Below, piece after piece: positions 13,026 to 23,720 of a stretch of DNA of 64,000 nt (its first letter is position 1; the number at the start of each line of letters is the position of its first letter). The stretch comes from Elysia chlorotica (Eukaryota > Mollusca > Gastropoda > Plakobranchidae), in the NCBI GenBank assembly GCA_003991915.1, contig RQTK01000058.1:406423-470422 (forward strand), given 5' to 3'. The notes under the pieces were generated by a model. That model worked only from the letters and a program-made list of their open reading frames with translations. It ran no database searches and was not told where the DNA came from. The translations under genes and the position numbers were made by a program.

Positions 13026-14584
13026 GCCAATCGTCACGCTATTATCGGATACGTGATCACAAACTGTAAATAGTTTTCACCCCCCCCCCTTTCTGCCTCT
13101 GCCTTATTTTTGAAACAGTATAAGAAGCGGGTTGTTCCATGCAAGTTTTTTTTCCATATTGTTGGAACTTGTCTCGGAAGCGATGAAATATTTCAAGCCG
13201 CACTATCATCATGTATTCATATTGCGGTATATCATCAATATGTGTTCCTATCAGGTTGAGTGTGTTACAGGCTTTTGTTTGCTGTGTCGGCCTTCTTGAA
13301 GAATGTCATTCCAAAATAAAGTGTCACGTCCAGTTTATAACCGACCCATCTGTATGTTATACCCATCAACTTCACACTGCTTTCAAGTTATCCCATCTTG
13401 CTCATCTCTTGTTCGTTTTATGGCGTTCTTAATTTTAATACGCTAGGAGTAGGATCCAATATCATTGTGTTCCATTGACTCGTCAATACCACCACGATTT
13501 ATGGCAGCTTGCGCATCTTCTTAACTTTCGCTTGTGCTTTCATTGCCAGCATCCCATGATCCAGGAATAGGCGATAACGGATCTTCATGTAATTTAGCCT
13601 CATGCAAATCACCATTTTTTGGTTTGGCCTATTTAAAATGATTACCGTAATAGGATGAATGCAGAATACATGTATTTCACAAGTTTACAATTTATTAACT
13701 CTACCTCGGAGTATTTAATATGCACTCGCTTCTGGTGGGGTGGCCCCGTATTAAACCCGGCTGCATTGGTGCCTGATTTGGTTTCTGCATACCCAACCTT
13801 CAAACTATATACATGTAATGATTTAAATACAATCGGCAAACCAAGATAAAAGTACACTGTTAAGGAAGGACGCTTGTGATTGCATTGTTATTGCTTTAAA
13901 TTAAAGAAGTTAGTCTTCATGTAAGTGTGGGAGTTAATAGAAAATAATACCAACAGTGTCTTTTGTTGTGTTTTTCCCCCTCTCTTATATTTTGTTCTGT
14001 AATAATCTCTTAATATCTTACTTTTCCGATCCAGCAGCTGCTTGAGCCTGCGCCCTTCGACTAATCTTAATATCAAAGTCGAAGGTGTGCTGTATCAGTG
14101 AATTACTGAAAACAATTTGCAATACAAAAGACTTCGCAGGCATAAAATACGATGTTTAAATAACTAGTTCTGCTGGGGGATAGTATTATCTCGCCGTCCA
14201 GGGTCACGATGGACGTCATCATTTTGCGTGACGTACATCTTTGAGTTGACCACATGCCACGCTGCCAGTGCCAGATGGGGCTTCGCGCTAATCCGATTTT
14301 CCTAACCAGCCACTCCAAGCTTCAAACTGGTCTTTACATTAAAAATATTGCCCATAATGCCAGATTACCAATCTCAGCTGGTGAAGTGAATGCCCCATAC
14401 TGAGATAAATATCTCCCACTTGTTCAACACGACTTTACCAATGTATTTAAAACACTTTCAAAGATTCAGAACCGCTTAAATGTAATAGTCCGAAACGCAA
14501 ATACATTGATCTAGGAGAGCAAAGCAATACAATTATAGCGGGCAACGTTCTTAAAATTCGGTAAGCTTATAGCGCAACTTTCAG

Positions 14585-14640
14585 CCAATAACTGAGGATA
14601 TCGAGATACTATAAAAGGGCGGGTTTCCTTTGTTTGAACT
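14585..14640 (+). promoter_or_regulatory. CCAAT + TATA promoter, copy A
   Basis: A CCAAT box (14585-14589) and a TATAAAAG box (14610-14617) are followed by GGGCGGG and then a transcribed-looking stretch beginning near 14640 (CTGACTCACTGTGATATT). The arrangement is preserved in copy B. The next 100 bp, down to a possible donor TTGTG/GTACTA at about 14755, are also highly conserved between copies. A transcription start about 30 bp after the TATA box is inferred, not shown. Confidence 0.5.
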
Positions 14641-15805
14641 GACTCACTGTGATATTCCTCCATTGGGACCACACGGGACAGTGAATTGACACTTCGGAAA
14701 AGAACATCGCTGATTGTTGAAAAGCACCTGTGTATCGTTAGCAATTCTATTGTGGTACTAAGAGGAAATTTTATAATAATCTTCAATTTCTAATTAAATT
14801 TGTGCACCACTAGAATATAATAATTATGTATATATAGACTATAGTTCGATATATAAGGACTAGGAGTAATAAATTAAATCCTTGCTGACTTTTATTTGTA
14901 CGCGGCTGTAAAAAGTTAATAATTATATTTTTTTTAACCGCATTAGAGCTTCAAGATATGCCACGAATAATTAATAAGTTTAAAAGACATAATAAAAACA
15001 TATAAGTGGGACGTGTAACGCCCTCATACTCAATAACTAGTATAAGTGGTGGTTGACGCTTTAGCACAGTGCACTGAGTAACGTGATTTTACTTTTTCAT
15101 GCCTTTCTTTTTTTTTTTTTCTTAAAATGAAATTGTACAAAACTTTGTCAGATAAAGCAAGCAACCTTAAACGTGTAACTTAGCTCTAGTGTACCACTCT
15201 TATAAGCAACCCAATATTTAACTTGTTTCACTATTATTGTATTACCGGTAATAAACTTATTATGATTGTTGCAACCAGCTAAAACAATTATTGCCAAAGG
15301 AAGTTTACTTTCTTCCTTTTCTTGAGTTAGGATTGCACAATATTGTTGTTGTTTCCCAATTATCTTCTCGACACAATCTAAATTAAATCCAATGGTACCT
15401 TTCCTCTGATCAATATTTATTCATTTTTCTGTAGTTTCGTCCCTCTAGACATGTACTGGCATAAATTACATTGCACAATTTGATTGGAGAGATGTATAGC
15501 GTTGATATGAATTCTCTCTCAATAAAAGGAGTTGCGACGAACTTGTAATCATTGTAAATGGTTCAATTATTACGATTTCTAAAGAATACATTATAACAGA
15601 ACCAAGCTATTTAACATAATTATTGTCGTCTTATTGATTTTCAACACATTTTTGGCTGTTGCGTGGGTTACGTCAGTAGATCTGCGTGTCTATAAGGGGG
15701 ACGAATTGTTTTTTCCCTCTCGGCTAAAATTATGTGATTTCCCTCATTTCCCAAGGAGATCACGCCAGTGTTGGGGCTTCACTGATTCCATATTGTCTAG
15801 ACATC

Positions 15806-15949
15806 ATGGGAGGACCGACCATGTTCAGGTACAGGGTCGCCGCACCTTGTATGATAGCAATCAAATGGTACTCGGTGATCAAGGAAAAGATGATGCTGCA
15901 GCAGCGCCACAAATCCAAACCAGTGGAATCCGTAGTGCAAGGTTAGTGG
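15806..15949 (+). CDS. Conserved small ORF or first coding exon, copy A
   Basis: From the ATG at 15806 the frame reads MGGPTMFRYRVAAPCMIAIK, then WYSVIKEKMMLQQRHKSKPV, then ESVVQG and TAG: 46 residues, hydrophobic first half and basic second half. Alternatively the donor CAAG/GTTAGT at 15941/15942 ends an exon that starts after CCCAAG at 15756. Copy B encodes exactly the same peptide, and the two substitutions between copies (CCG/CCC, CTG/CTT) are synonymous here but change residues in the overlapping frame. The surrounding non-coding sequence differs far more. A CCAAT/TATA promoter lies 1.2 kb upstream. I do not recognise the family; it could be a short membrane-associated protein or the start of a longer gene whose later exons I could not find. 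Confidence 0.45.
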
Positions 15950-17114
15950 TGTCAAATACGTTAGTAAATCATTTTTTACCCTTTTTTCCCCAAAAGCCAA
16001 AGGTCCACGTGTAGGCCTAGATCTATGTCCAGGTGGTAAATCTATTGATTTCTTAGAGTTGTTGTTGTTGTGGTTTTTTAATGCAAAGTTTCTTGTTGTG
16101 ATTACTTTTCGGTTTGTTATGTTGAACTATGTTTATGTCATAACATTGCAATTTTTTAAGTATTTTTTTTTACACATGTATGTTGATAAGACCGGGCTTA
16201 AGATGGGATTATTATACTTTTGTACATGTACTTAAACGATGAAAAAATCTATATGACTATGAGTTCATGTTAATATATTGACATACAAATTTTCAGGATC
16301 AAAAACTTGTTTCTCTATGGACATTTATACTCCTAATTTTTTGCCATTATTTTTCACTATTACTTAGAGCTTGGATTACGATGGTTAATAGTTTAACTAG
16401 GAAAGATCTGAGGTTTACTGCTGTACTTAACAAAGTTTCTGTGTGAAGTGTATACAAATTTGGCGTAATTAGGCAGGAAGTTCTTTAAGTCCCGAAATAA
16501 ATATCAATAACTATCATGAAACGAAAGGGAGTGAAATTGTTTGATGTAAATTCTGGGTGACATAACTACCACAACATAATAACTTTCAAACTTTTCAAAC
16601 TGTATGTACTAAGAGTAAAAATTAAGTTAAATAACAAAAGCTTATGAGAGTTATTTTGAAAAATTAAGAGAATAATAATACAGTACTGTAATTCTCTTTA
16701 TTTCTACATTTTAATGGTATTATCTGATACCATTAAATTGTTATAATTTTTAAATTCACAACATAATTTTTTTATTAGGCTACAGTAACAACATAATTTA
16801 TCCCAAAAAAGCTAACAGTATTTATATTTATTTTGAAAATTAGGTTTTGGGGGTTACAAAAGCACACAATACATGTCTTATTTTTTGCATAATTTGCCTT
16901 TGTTTTGGCATAATTTTGTCCACAAAAAATGGCATAATTCTGCAGGGACATAATTATTGTGCTTTCATTGCCAGCATCCTATGATCCAGGAATAAGCGAT
17001 AACGGATCTTCATGTAATTTAGCCTCATGTAAATCACTATTTTTTGGTTGGGCCTACTTAAAATGATTGATAGGATGAATACAGAATATATGTATTTCAC
17101 AAGCTAACAATTTA

Positions 17115-19073
17115 TCTTTGAACACATAACATCTTTAAAAAAGAGAACATATTTTCGCCAATAACATGTAACCGGGTGGGGGTTGGAAACAACTACTCCT
17201 TATGTTTGAACCTTAAAAGTTTGAATAAAGGTATTATGGAATCCCATTAGAAATAGTCTCTATTATCCAGTGTTTTTACAACAATTTCACTTGCAGGGTA
17301 GGAAATAGTCAAAACAGCTTTCAAGTTTTATCTGGAGTTAGGCAAGGCTGTGTAATGTCAGCACTCTTATTTAATCTCGCTATTGATTGGATTATGAGGC
17401 AAACAACTGGAGATAAGAACATAGGAATAAGATGGAACCTTTTTTTACGAACCTAGAGGACTTGGATTTTGCTGATGACCTAGCCCTTCTCTCCCATACC
17501 CACACCCACATCCAAAAAAACAACCAACGAATTAAACACAAATGCAAAACAGGTTGGCTTGAAAATTAGCCAGAAAAAACCAGAAGTGATGGTTTTAAAT
17601 ATTCCAAATCCTAGACCAGTCAGAGTGGACGAAACTCTCCTACCACTCACTGATCATTTTAAATATTTGGGTAGTAATGTTACAGCGGACGGAGGAGCTA
17701 ATAAAGATATTAAAGAAAGATTAGGTAAAGCCAGAAATGCCTTCAGAATGTTAAATCCAGTTTGGAAATCACAGCAGTACAAGCTGAACACAAAATTAAA
17801 ATTATATAGAAGCTGTGTTCTTTCCACCTTGCTCTATGGATCAAAATGCTGGCGCATGATAGAAAGCGACCTTTGCAAGTTATCTTCCTTCCACACCAAA
17901 AGTCTCAGGAAAATTGCACGGATCTTCTGGCCTAGATGCATATCAAATGAAGACCTATTAGAACAGTGCCAACAAGAGACAATGGAGACAATCATTATCC
18001 GGAGGAGGTGGAGGTGGATAGGTCACGTACTCCGCAAGGAACAAGATGCCATCCCTCGAGTAGCCGTTCAATGGAGGCCAGAGGGACACAGGAAACGCGG
18101 GCGACCAAAAACCACCTGGAAAAGGACAGTGGAGGCAGAGGCAGCAGCCATGGGACAGTCATGGGGCACCTTGAGGATGCTGGCTCAAGACCGTAAGCGA
18201 TGGAAGGAGTTTGTTGCTGCCCTAATTGCAAACGGCAAAAAGGGCAGTAAGTAAGTAAGTAAATAATTTTGTTTACCAGATTAATGTGTTATCATTAATA
18301 TTGATTGATAATGTTATTGAACAATCTGAAAATTCATAGGCCTACAGGAATTCTTTTTCCTAGTGCAGTAAAAATTTATGTTTATTTTTGGGTCAGCTAC
18401 AATTTTTCATACCTGTTTGTTTTAATGTTGACAAAACATGTAACACATTTACAAGAGCTACATACCCGATGGTGACTATTGAGTGGATAAGTGCCTCAAA
18501 TTCTGACCAATGCTTGGTTGGCCCTTGAGCTTGTACTAGATGTTGTACGGTATCCAATAAATTAAAACTCAGAAGAAAAAAAAAGAAAAATACACCCACG
18601 ATACTGAAACAGTTTCGATTCTCAAGGCACATGCCGCTCAGACCCCCCCCCCCCTCCATTTTTCCCTGCCTCTGTTTTTCTTTTTCTCAATTAAAAAAAT
18701 ATGTTTTGCTTGTTGGGGAACAGCCCGTGAAGCATACAAGACTATCACTGGTGATCGCACAACGTCGTTCTTCTCATAATTATCTCAAATCTCTCAGTCT
18801 CAATCTCATTGTGGATCTAATGGGGGGAAAATGTGTTCAAAGTAAACAAACTGTGGAAGACATAAATTAAAGCCGTATGCCTATTCTGTGGCGGAAGCCG
18901 CACCTAAGAATGACTTATGCACATCTCCTGACATCAATCTGTTAACTCTGTCTAATCCTATCTTCTTTCTCCTTTGTTATCACACGCACAATGTAATCAC
19001 GCATCGATATATCAGTTCAACCTATTACGTTCATTGTCTTCCGATTCGTAAATTACGTTGATAAAAACGTTTT
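17115..19073. other. Segment present only in duplication copy B
   Basis: Aligning A and B, the match breaks at CAATTTAT near 17115 and resumes at AACTCTACCT near 19075. The insert holds the LINE fragment at 17228-18265, then about 800 bp without recognisable content, including a short poly-C tract near 18643. It is either an insertion into B or a loss from A; the LINE inside favours insertion. Confidence 0.7.
17228..18268 (+). mobile_element. 5'-truncated LINE with TAAG tail
   Basis: The fragment begins inside a reverse transcriptase: YGIPLEIVSIIQCFYNNFTC, then FQVLSGVRQGCVMSALLFNL, then the catalytic FADDLALLS box near 17465. A continuous frame of 231 residues (17559-18254) covers the RT thumb and C-terminal part, including YLGSNVTADGG, LYGSKCWRM, the RRRWRWIGHVLRK segment and RKRGRPKTTWKR. 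That C-terminal signature is widespread in invertebrate non-LTR elements of the RTE/I-Nimb type. The frame shifts at least twice between the RT core and the long frame, and the endonuclease is missing, so it cannot be active. It ends in AGTAAGTAAGTAAGTAAA, a TAAG repeat tail typical of some such elements. It sits inside the copy-B-only insert. Confidence 0.9.
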
Positions 19074-19936
19074 AATAAACTCTACCTAGGAGAATGCGCT
19101 CGCTTCTGGTGGGGTGACCCCTTTTGGTGGCCCTGCATTAAATCCGGACCTGTATAGGTGCCTGTTTTGGTGGCTGCATACCCAACCTTCAATCTATATA
19201 CACGTAATGATTTAAATAGAATCGGCAAACCAATACTACTGTTAAGGAGGGACGCTTGCGATTGCATTATTGTTGTTTTAAATTAAAGAAGTTGGTCTTC
19301 ATGTTAGTGTGGGTGTTGATAGAAAATAATACTAACAGTGTCTTTTGTTATGTTTTTTCTCCTCTCTTATATTTTGTCCTGTAATAATCTCTTAATATCT
19401 TACTTAATTGTCCAATCCAGCAGCCACTTGAGCCTGCGCCCTTCGACTAATCTTAATATCAAAGTCGAAGGTGTGCTGTATCAGTGAAAACAATTAACAA
19501 TACAAAAGTCTTCGCAGGCATAAAATAAGATGTTTAAATAACTAGTCCTGGTGGGGGATAGTATTATCTCGCCGCCCAGGGTCACGATAGACGTCATCAT
19601 TTTGCACGACGTACATCTTTGAGTTGACCACATACCACGCTGCCAGATGGGACTTCACGCTAATCCGATTTTCCTAACCAGCCACTCCACTCAAACTGAT
19701 CCTTACCTTAAAAATATTGCCAGATTACGAACCTCAGCTGGCTGAAGTGAATGCACCATGGTGAGATAAATATCTCCCACTTGTTCAACACAACTTTACC
19801 GGTGTATTTAAAACACTTTCAAAGATTCATAACCGCTTAAATGTAAAAGTCCGAAACGCAAGTACATTGATCTAGGAGCAAAGCAAAATAGTGGGCAAGG
19901 TTCTTAATACCAAATTCGGTATAGCGCAACTTTCAC

Positions 19937-19995
19937 CCAATAAATGAGGATATCGAGATACTATAAAAGGGCGGGATTCCTTTGTTTGGACTGAC
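19937..19995 (+). promoter_or_regulatory. CCAAT + TATA promoter, copy B
   Basis: Counterpart of the copy A promoter: CCAAT at 19937-19941, TATAAAAG at 19962-19969, then GGGCGGG and the CTGACTCACTGTGATAT segment. The bases from the TATA box through the next 150 bp differ from copy A at only a handful of sites by eye. Confidence 0.5.
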
Positions 19996-21140
19996 TCACT
20001 GTGATATTTCTACATTGGGACCACACGGGACAGTGAATTGACACTTCGGAAAAGAACATCGCTGATTGTTGAGAAGCACCAGTGTATCGTTAGCAATTGT
20101 GGTACTAAGAGGAAATTTTATAATAATCTTCAATTTCTAATTAAATTTGTGCACCACTAGAATTATTATTATATAGACTATAATTAGATATATAAGGACT
20201 AGGAGTAATAAATTAAATCCTTGCTGACTTTTGTTTGTACGCGGCTGTAAAAGGTTAATAATTATATAAAATTTTACCGCATTAGAGCTTCAAGATATGC
20301 CACAAATAATTAATTAGTTTAAAAGACATAATAAAAACATATTAGGTGGGACGTGTAACGCCCTCATACTCAATAACGTTTTATTTGGCTTAACTAGTAT
20401 AAGTGGTTGGTTGACGCTTTAGCACAGTGCACTGAGTAACGTGATTTTACTTTTTTTAGGCCTTTTTTTTTTTTGTTCAAATGAAATTGTACAAAACTTT
20501 GTCAGTGAAGCGGGCAATCTTAAACGCGTAACTTAGCTCTATTGTACTGCTCTTATAAGCAACCCAATAGTTCATTTGTTTCACTATTAATAAACGTATT
20601 ATGATTGTTGCAACCAGCTAAAAAATATTGCCAAAGGAAGTTAATTTATTCCATTTCTTGTGGCAGTAAGGATTGCACAATATTATTGTTTTTTCCCCAA
20701 TTAGCTCCTCGACACAATCTAAATTAAACCCAATGGTACCTTTCATCTGATCAATATTTATTCATCTTTTTATAATTGCGCCCCTCTAGACATGTACTGG
20801 CATAAATTAATTTGATCGGAGAGATGTATAACGTTGGTATGGATTCCCTCTCAATAAAAGGAGTTACGACGAACTTGTAATCATTGTAAATATGGTTCGA
20901 TTCCTACGATTTTTAAAGAGAACATTGTAACAGAAAAAAGCCATTTAACATAATTATTGTCGTATTATTGATTTTCAGCTCATTTTTGGCTCTTGCGCGG
21001 GTTACGTCAGTAGGTCTGCGTGTCTAGAAGGGGGGCGGTTTGTTCCTTCCCTCTCGGTTAAAATTCTGTGATTTCCCTCATTTCCCAAGGAGATCACGCC
21101 ATTCGTTGGGGCTTCACTGATTCCATATTGTCTAGACATC

Positions 21141-21284
21141 ATGGGAGGACCCACCATGTTCAGGTACAGGGTCGCCGCACCTTGTATGATAGCAATCAAA
21201 TGGTACTCGGTGATCAAGGAAAAGATGATGCTTCAGCAGCGCCACAAATCCAAACCAGTGGAATCCGTAGTGCAAGGTTAGTGG
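21141..21284 (+). CDS. Conserved small ORF or first coding exon, copy B
   Basis: Encodes the same 46-residue reading as copy A (starts MGGPTMFRYRVAAPCMIAIK, ends ESVVQG and TAG). Upstream, B keeps one more base than A (ACGCCATTCGTTGGGG against ACGCCAGTGTTGGGG), so only in B is the ATG preceded by an open frame back to a possible acceptor (TTTCCCAAG near 21089), reading EITPFVGASLIPYCLDI before MGGP. Whether B is the functional parent and A the altered copy, or both start at the ATG, cannot be settled by eye. The donor-like CAAG/GTTAGT is the same as in A. Function unknown. Confidence 0.45.
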
Positions 21285-21589
21285 TGTCAAATGCGTTAGC
21301 AAATCATTTTTTACCTTTTTTCCCAAAAGCCAAAGGTCCACGTTGTATTGCTTTTTTAAAGCAGATAAATGTAATTAACTTGTGACAAAGACACAATAAC
21401 ATTATACTGATCTAGTTGCTGTCGGCCTATATGATGACAAGGTAAAGCAAAATTAATCCAAATTTTCTCCAACCATACGACGATAAACTCGATGCGTGAA
21501 TTCAAGCGCTACATAAAATGACGTACGTCTCTGACAGATTGTCATTGTTTGGTTTATATGTACTGTAGTACAATCTAAAGCCATTCACC

Positions 21590-21700
21590 CAAACAGGAGC
21601 GCAGACAAATTAGTCGGTAAATGCTCTGGACTGACGATCTAAGGGTTCGCGGTTCAATTTACGGCTGGTGCACCGGGCCCTGATATGATCCACAGATGCA
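21590..21700 (+). repeat. Probable tRNA-derived SINE head
   Basis: A tRNA-like head: TAAATGCTCTGGACTGACGATCTAAGGGTTCGCGGTTCAATTTAC, where the B box is GGTTCAATT, followed by CGGCTGGTGCACCGGGCC. It lacks a matching acceptor stem, so it is not a functional tRNA. The family is unknown. Confidence 0.4.
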
Positions 21701-21719
21701 GTAACTTTTTTTCAATCAT

Positions 21720-21728
21720 TGCGCGCGC

Positions 21729-21759
<31 letters not shown>

Positions 21760-21766
21760 GGGGGGT
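21720..21766. repeat. (GC)n(GT)n and poly-G tract
   Basis: An alternating purine-pyrimidine run (GCGCGCGCGTGTGTGT) leads straight into an uninterrupted G run of about 23 bases. Confidence 0.95.
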
Positions 21767-22359
21767 ATACTCGGTTTTCATCGGCACCGTGCCCTATCCT
21801 ATGTCTGAGTAAAAGATATGTACGTACATCATAGAGAATGCAAGTTGCATCAAATGCTTAGGGTTTCTGAAAATCTCGACGTTTGGTTATACAGAGTCGC
21901 ATGCGGAAATTTAAAATAAAGAACACGATAATGTTTTCTCTCGTATAATTATTTCCAAATCATAATCAGTTCGCGAACTATGGTACGTAAATGACATGGG
22001 AGTCGAAAAGAACCTCTCGTTTCTGTCAGTTTTAGTTCTAACCAGTCTTTACTTGGTCATTTTCTGAAAAAAAAAAAAATTTAAAGTCTTGCAATCAAAG
22101 TTTTTTTTAACTGATATAATTTTAGTTACTGCACTCATGTATAAGAACAATTTTAAAATGAAGGATCTAATTTGAAGAGAAAGAATGTCTCGTAACAGGT
22201 AAGCTTACTTACTACATTGTACGTGTATCTTCTTTGTTTCAAAGAAGTAAACATTTAAAACAATTTGAAATTAAGTTAAGTTTCTGTCTGATTTTGAACA
22301 ATGGATAGTGGCTTCACTTTGATCCACAACAGAGAAAAGAGTCTCTGCGGGGAGAGCGC

Positions 22360-22425
22360 CCCTTTCTCTCTCTATTATATATATATATCTATTTATCTCT
22401 CCTCTCTCTCTCTCTCTCTGCCTCT
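22360..22425. repeat. (CT)n and (TA)n microsatellites
   Basis: CTCTCT, then TATATATATA, then CTCTCT runs. Confidence 0.9.
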
Positions 22426-22811
22426 ATGTTTCACGTTTCCAAGGTTCCCCTAGTGGGATGCTTTACCGTTTACGGCGTCAATCTGTTTAGCAATAGCACA
22501 CGTCCAAAATGGTGTTTATGTACACAATGTCCCAAATATCTTACATTATAATTTCCCTTGTGGCCTTCCATTGTTATTCATGTTATTTTTTGTTTTGTTT
22601 TTGTTTTACATTATCACACAATTCTACCGACCCTTTAATGAATAGCAGACACTGAGGCCGTACATCTTTATAGGCCTAGGAGGTTTGTTTTATTATGTGT
22701 GTGTTTGTTGTCTTTTAATGTCATAAATTTTAGGTCAAAATGAGAACGCAAGATTATGAGAACAAGTCTTATAAAAAAAACACAATAATATTTTCGTAAT
22801 TTCTTAGCCAT

Positions 22812-23070
22812 GGTGGGGGGCGCGGTGGCCCAGGGGTAGAACATCGGCTTCCGACGCAAAAGGTCCCGAGTTCGAATCCTGGCTGTTGCAATCCCTACTG
22901 GTTGGGTCGGTGTCAGTATAATGTGACCGGCTGAGACAGCAGTCATGGTATCCCCACCCTGTCTCGTGTGTGGCAGCACATAAAATTGTCAGACGTCCGT
23001 CTTGGGGCCCGTCCACGAGATAGCCATAAGTTGCTGATATTGGACGTTAAAACCAACCAACCAACCAACT
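22812..23070 (+). repeat. tRNA-derived SINE, nearly full length
   Basis: The head is tRNA-like with an A box (TGGCCCAGGGGTAGA) and a B box (GAGTTCGAATCC). It is followed by a body including CTGTCTCGTGTGTGGCAGCA and a tail TGCTGATATTGGACGTTAAA that ends in CCAACCAACCAACCAAC. The tetranucleotide CCAA tail and internal Pol III boxes are SINE hallmarks. The anticodon region is not that of a functional tRNA and the ends do not pair. Fragments of this body recur at 1481-1575 and 30950-31080 (reverse), and head-like pieces at about 57905. It lies downstream of the SELENOO gene. Confidence 0.85.
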
Positions 23071-23720
23071 TTGCCATGGTGTCAACTGTAATGAAGACAA
23101 CCATTTTTCACGTGTAGGCTATACATAATATTCACGCGGCAATTATAACACACTATACAATTTAAAATTAAAATAAACACAAGCAATCGAAAAAGACATA
23201 TTTAAATGCTCAGGTTAACTGCTTTGTGGATATACACATGTACATAATCAATGCGAAAAAGCCATAAGATAAAAGCAAAGAACATGTTTTTAGTTGGGGT
23301 TTTTTTCCATTGATATATGTGTAAAGGATATTTCATTTCAATAATAATTATACACATGTACCATTATCAGAAAAAAAGCATCATGAAAAAAAAAACCTAC
23401 ATGAATTGAATAATATAATACATGTAAAACCACGTACACCAATAAACGTAATTGCGGATGAGAAAAGGCAGTAAATGTACGTACAAAAGAAAACCTGGTA
23501 TCACTAGAGTTATCCAAGTTATCATAATGCACTATGAACGCCCGGCCTAGTCAAGTCGTGTATCGAACCTGCATGCAACCTCCTCATAAGATGCCCTGCG
23601 ATCTCCCGTGGAGCAACTTCGTACACCCATATGGGCGATAATAAAAGCTATATTCTAGTTTAACAACACATCACACTAACACATACACAATCAAAAGAAT
23701 GCGACGGTCAGGCCGAACAT

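Larger units (their letters stand above)
11274..16007. repeat. Tandem segmental duplication, copy A
   Basis: This block is homologous over nearly its whole length, in the same orientation, to 16079-21343. Landmarks: 11274-11990 matches 16079-16790; 12770-12855 matches about 16815-16950; 13540-13697 matches 16958-17115; 13697-16007 matches 19073-21343. The two copies are separated by only about 70 bp. Copy A has two stretches absent from B (about 11990-12740 and 12855-13535). Divergence by eye is roughly ten percent in neutral-looking parts, so the duplication is not very recent. Confidence 0.93.
16079..21343. repeat. Tandem segmental duplication, copy B
   Basis: Direct repeat of copy A, starting at the shared ATGCAAAGTTTCTTGTTGTG and ending at AAAAGCCAAAGGTCCACG. 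Relative to A it lacks two segments of about 0.7 kb each and carries an insert of about 2 kb (17115-19073) that contains a truncated LINE and other sequence. Both the promoter and the small coding block of A are present. Confidence 0.93.

Noticed and set aside
15634-16014. 126-codon frame overlapping the conserved block in copy A
   Set aside because: The copies differ by amino-acid changes in this frame and a one-base indel disrupts it, while the MGGPTM frame is unchanged.
17966-18231. Extra frames over the LINE
   Set aside because: Shadows of the 231-codon reverse-transcriptase frame.
23380-23620. Possible SECIS hairpins for SELENOO on the minus strand (ATGA words near 23384, 23525 and 23586)
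   Set aside because: None combined the ATGA/GA quartet with a long stem and an AA apical loop. The one near 23525 forms a 7-bp stem (AACTTGG/CCAGGTT) but lacks the opposing GA.
23545-23640. tRNA-like GGTTCGATAC word on the minus strand
   Set aside because: A lone B-box-like word without an A box at tRNA spacing or an acceptor stem.
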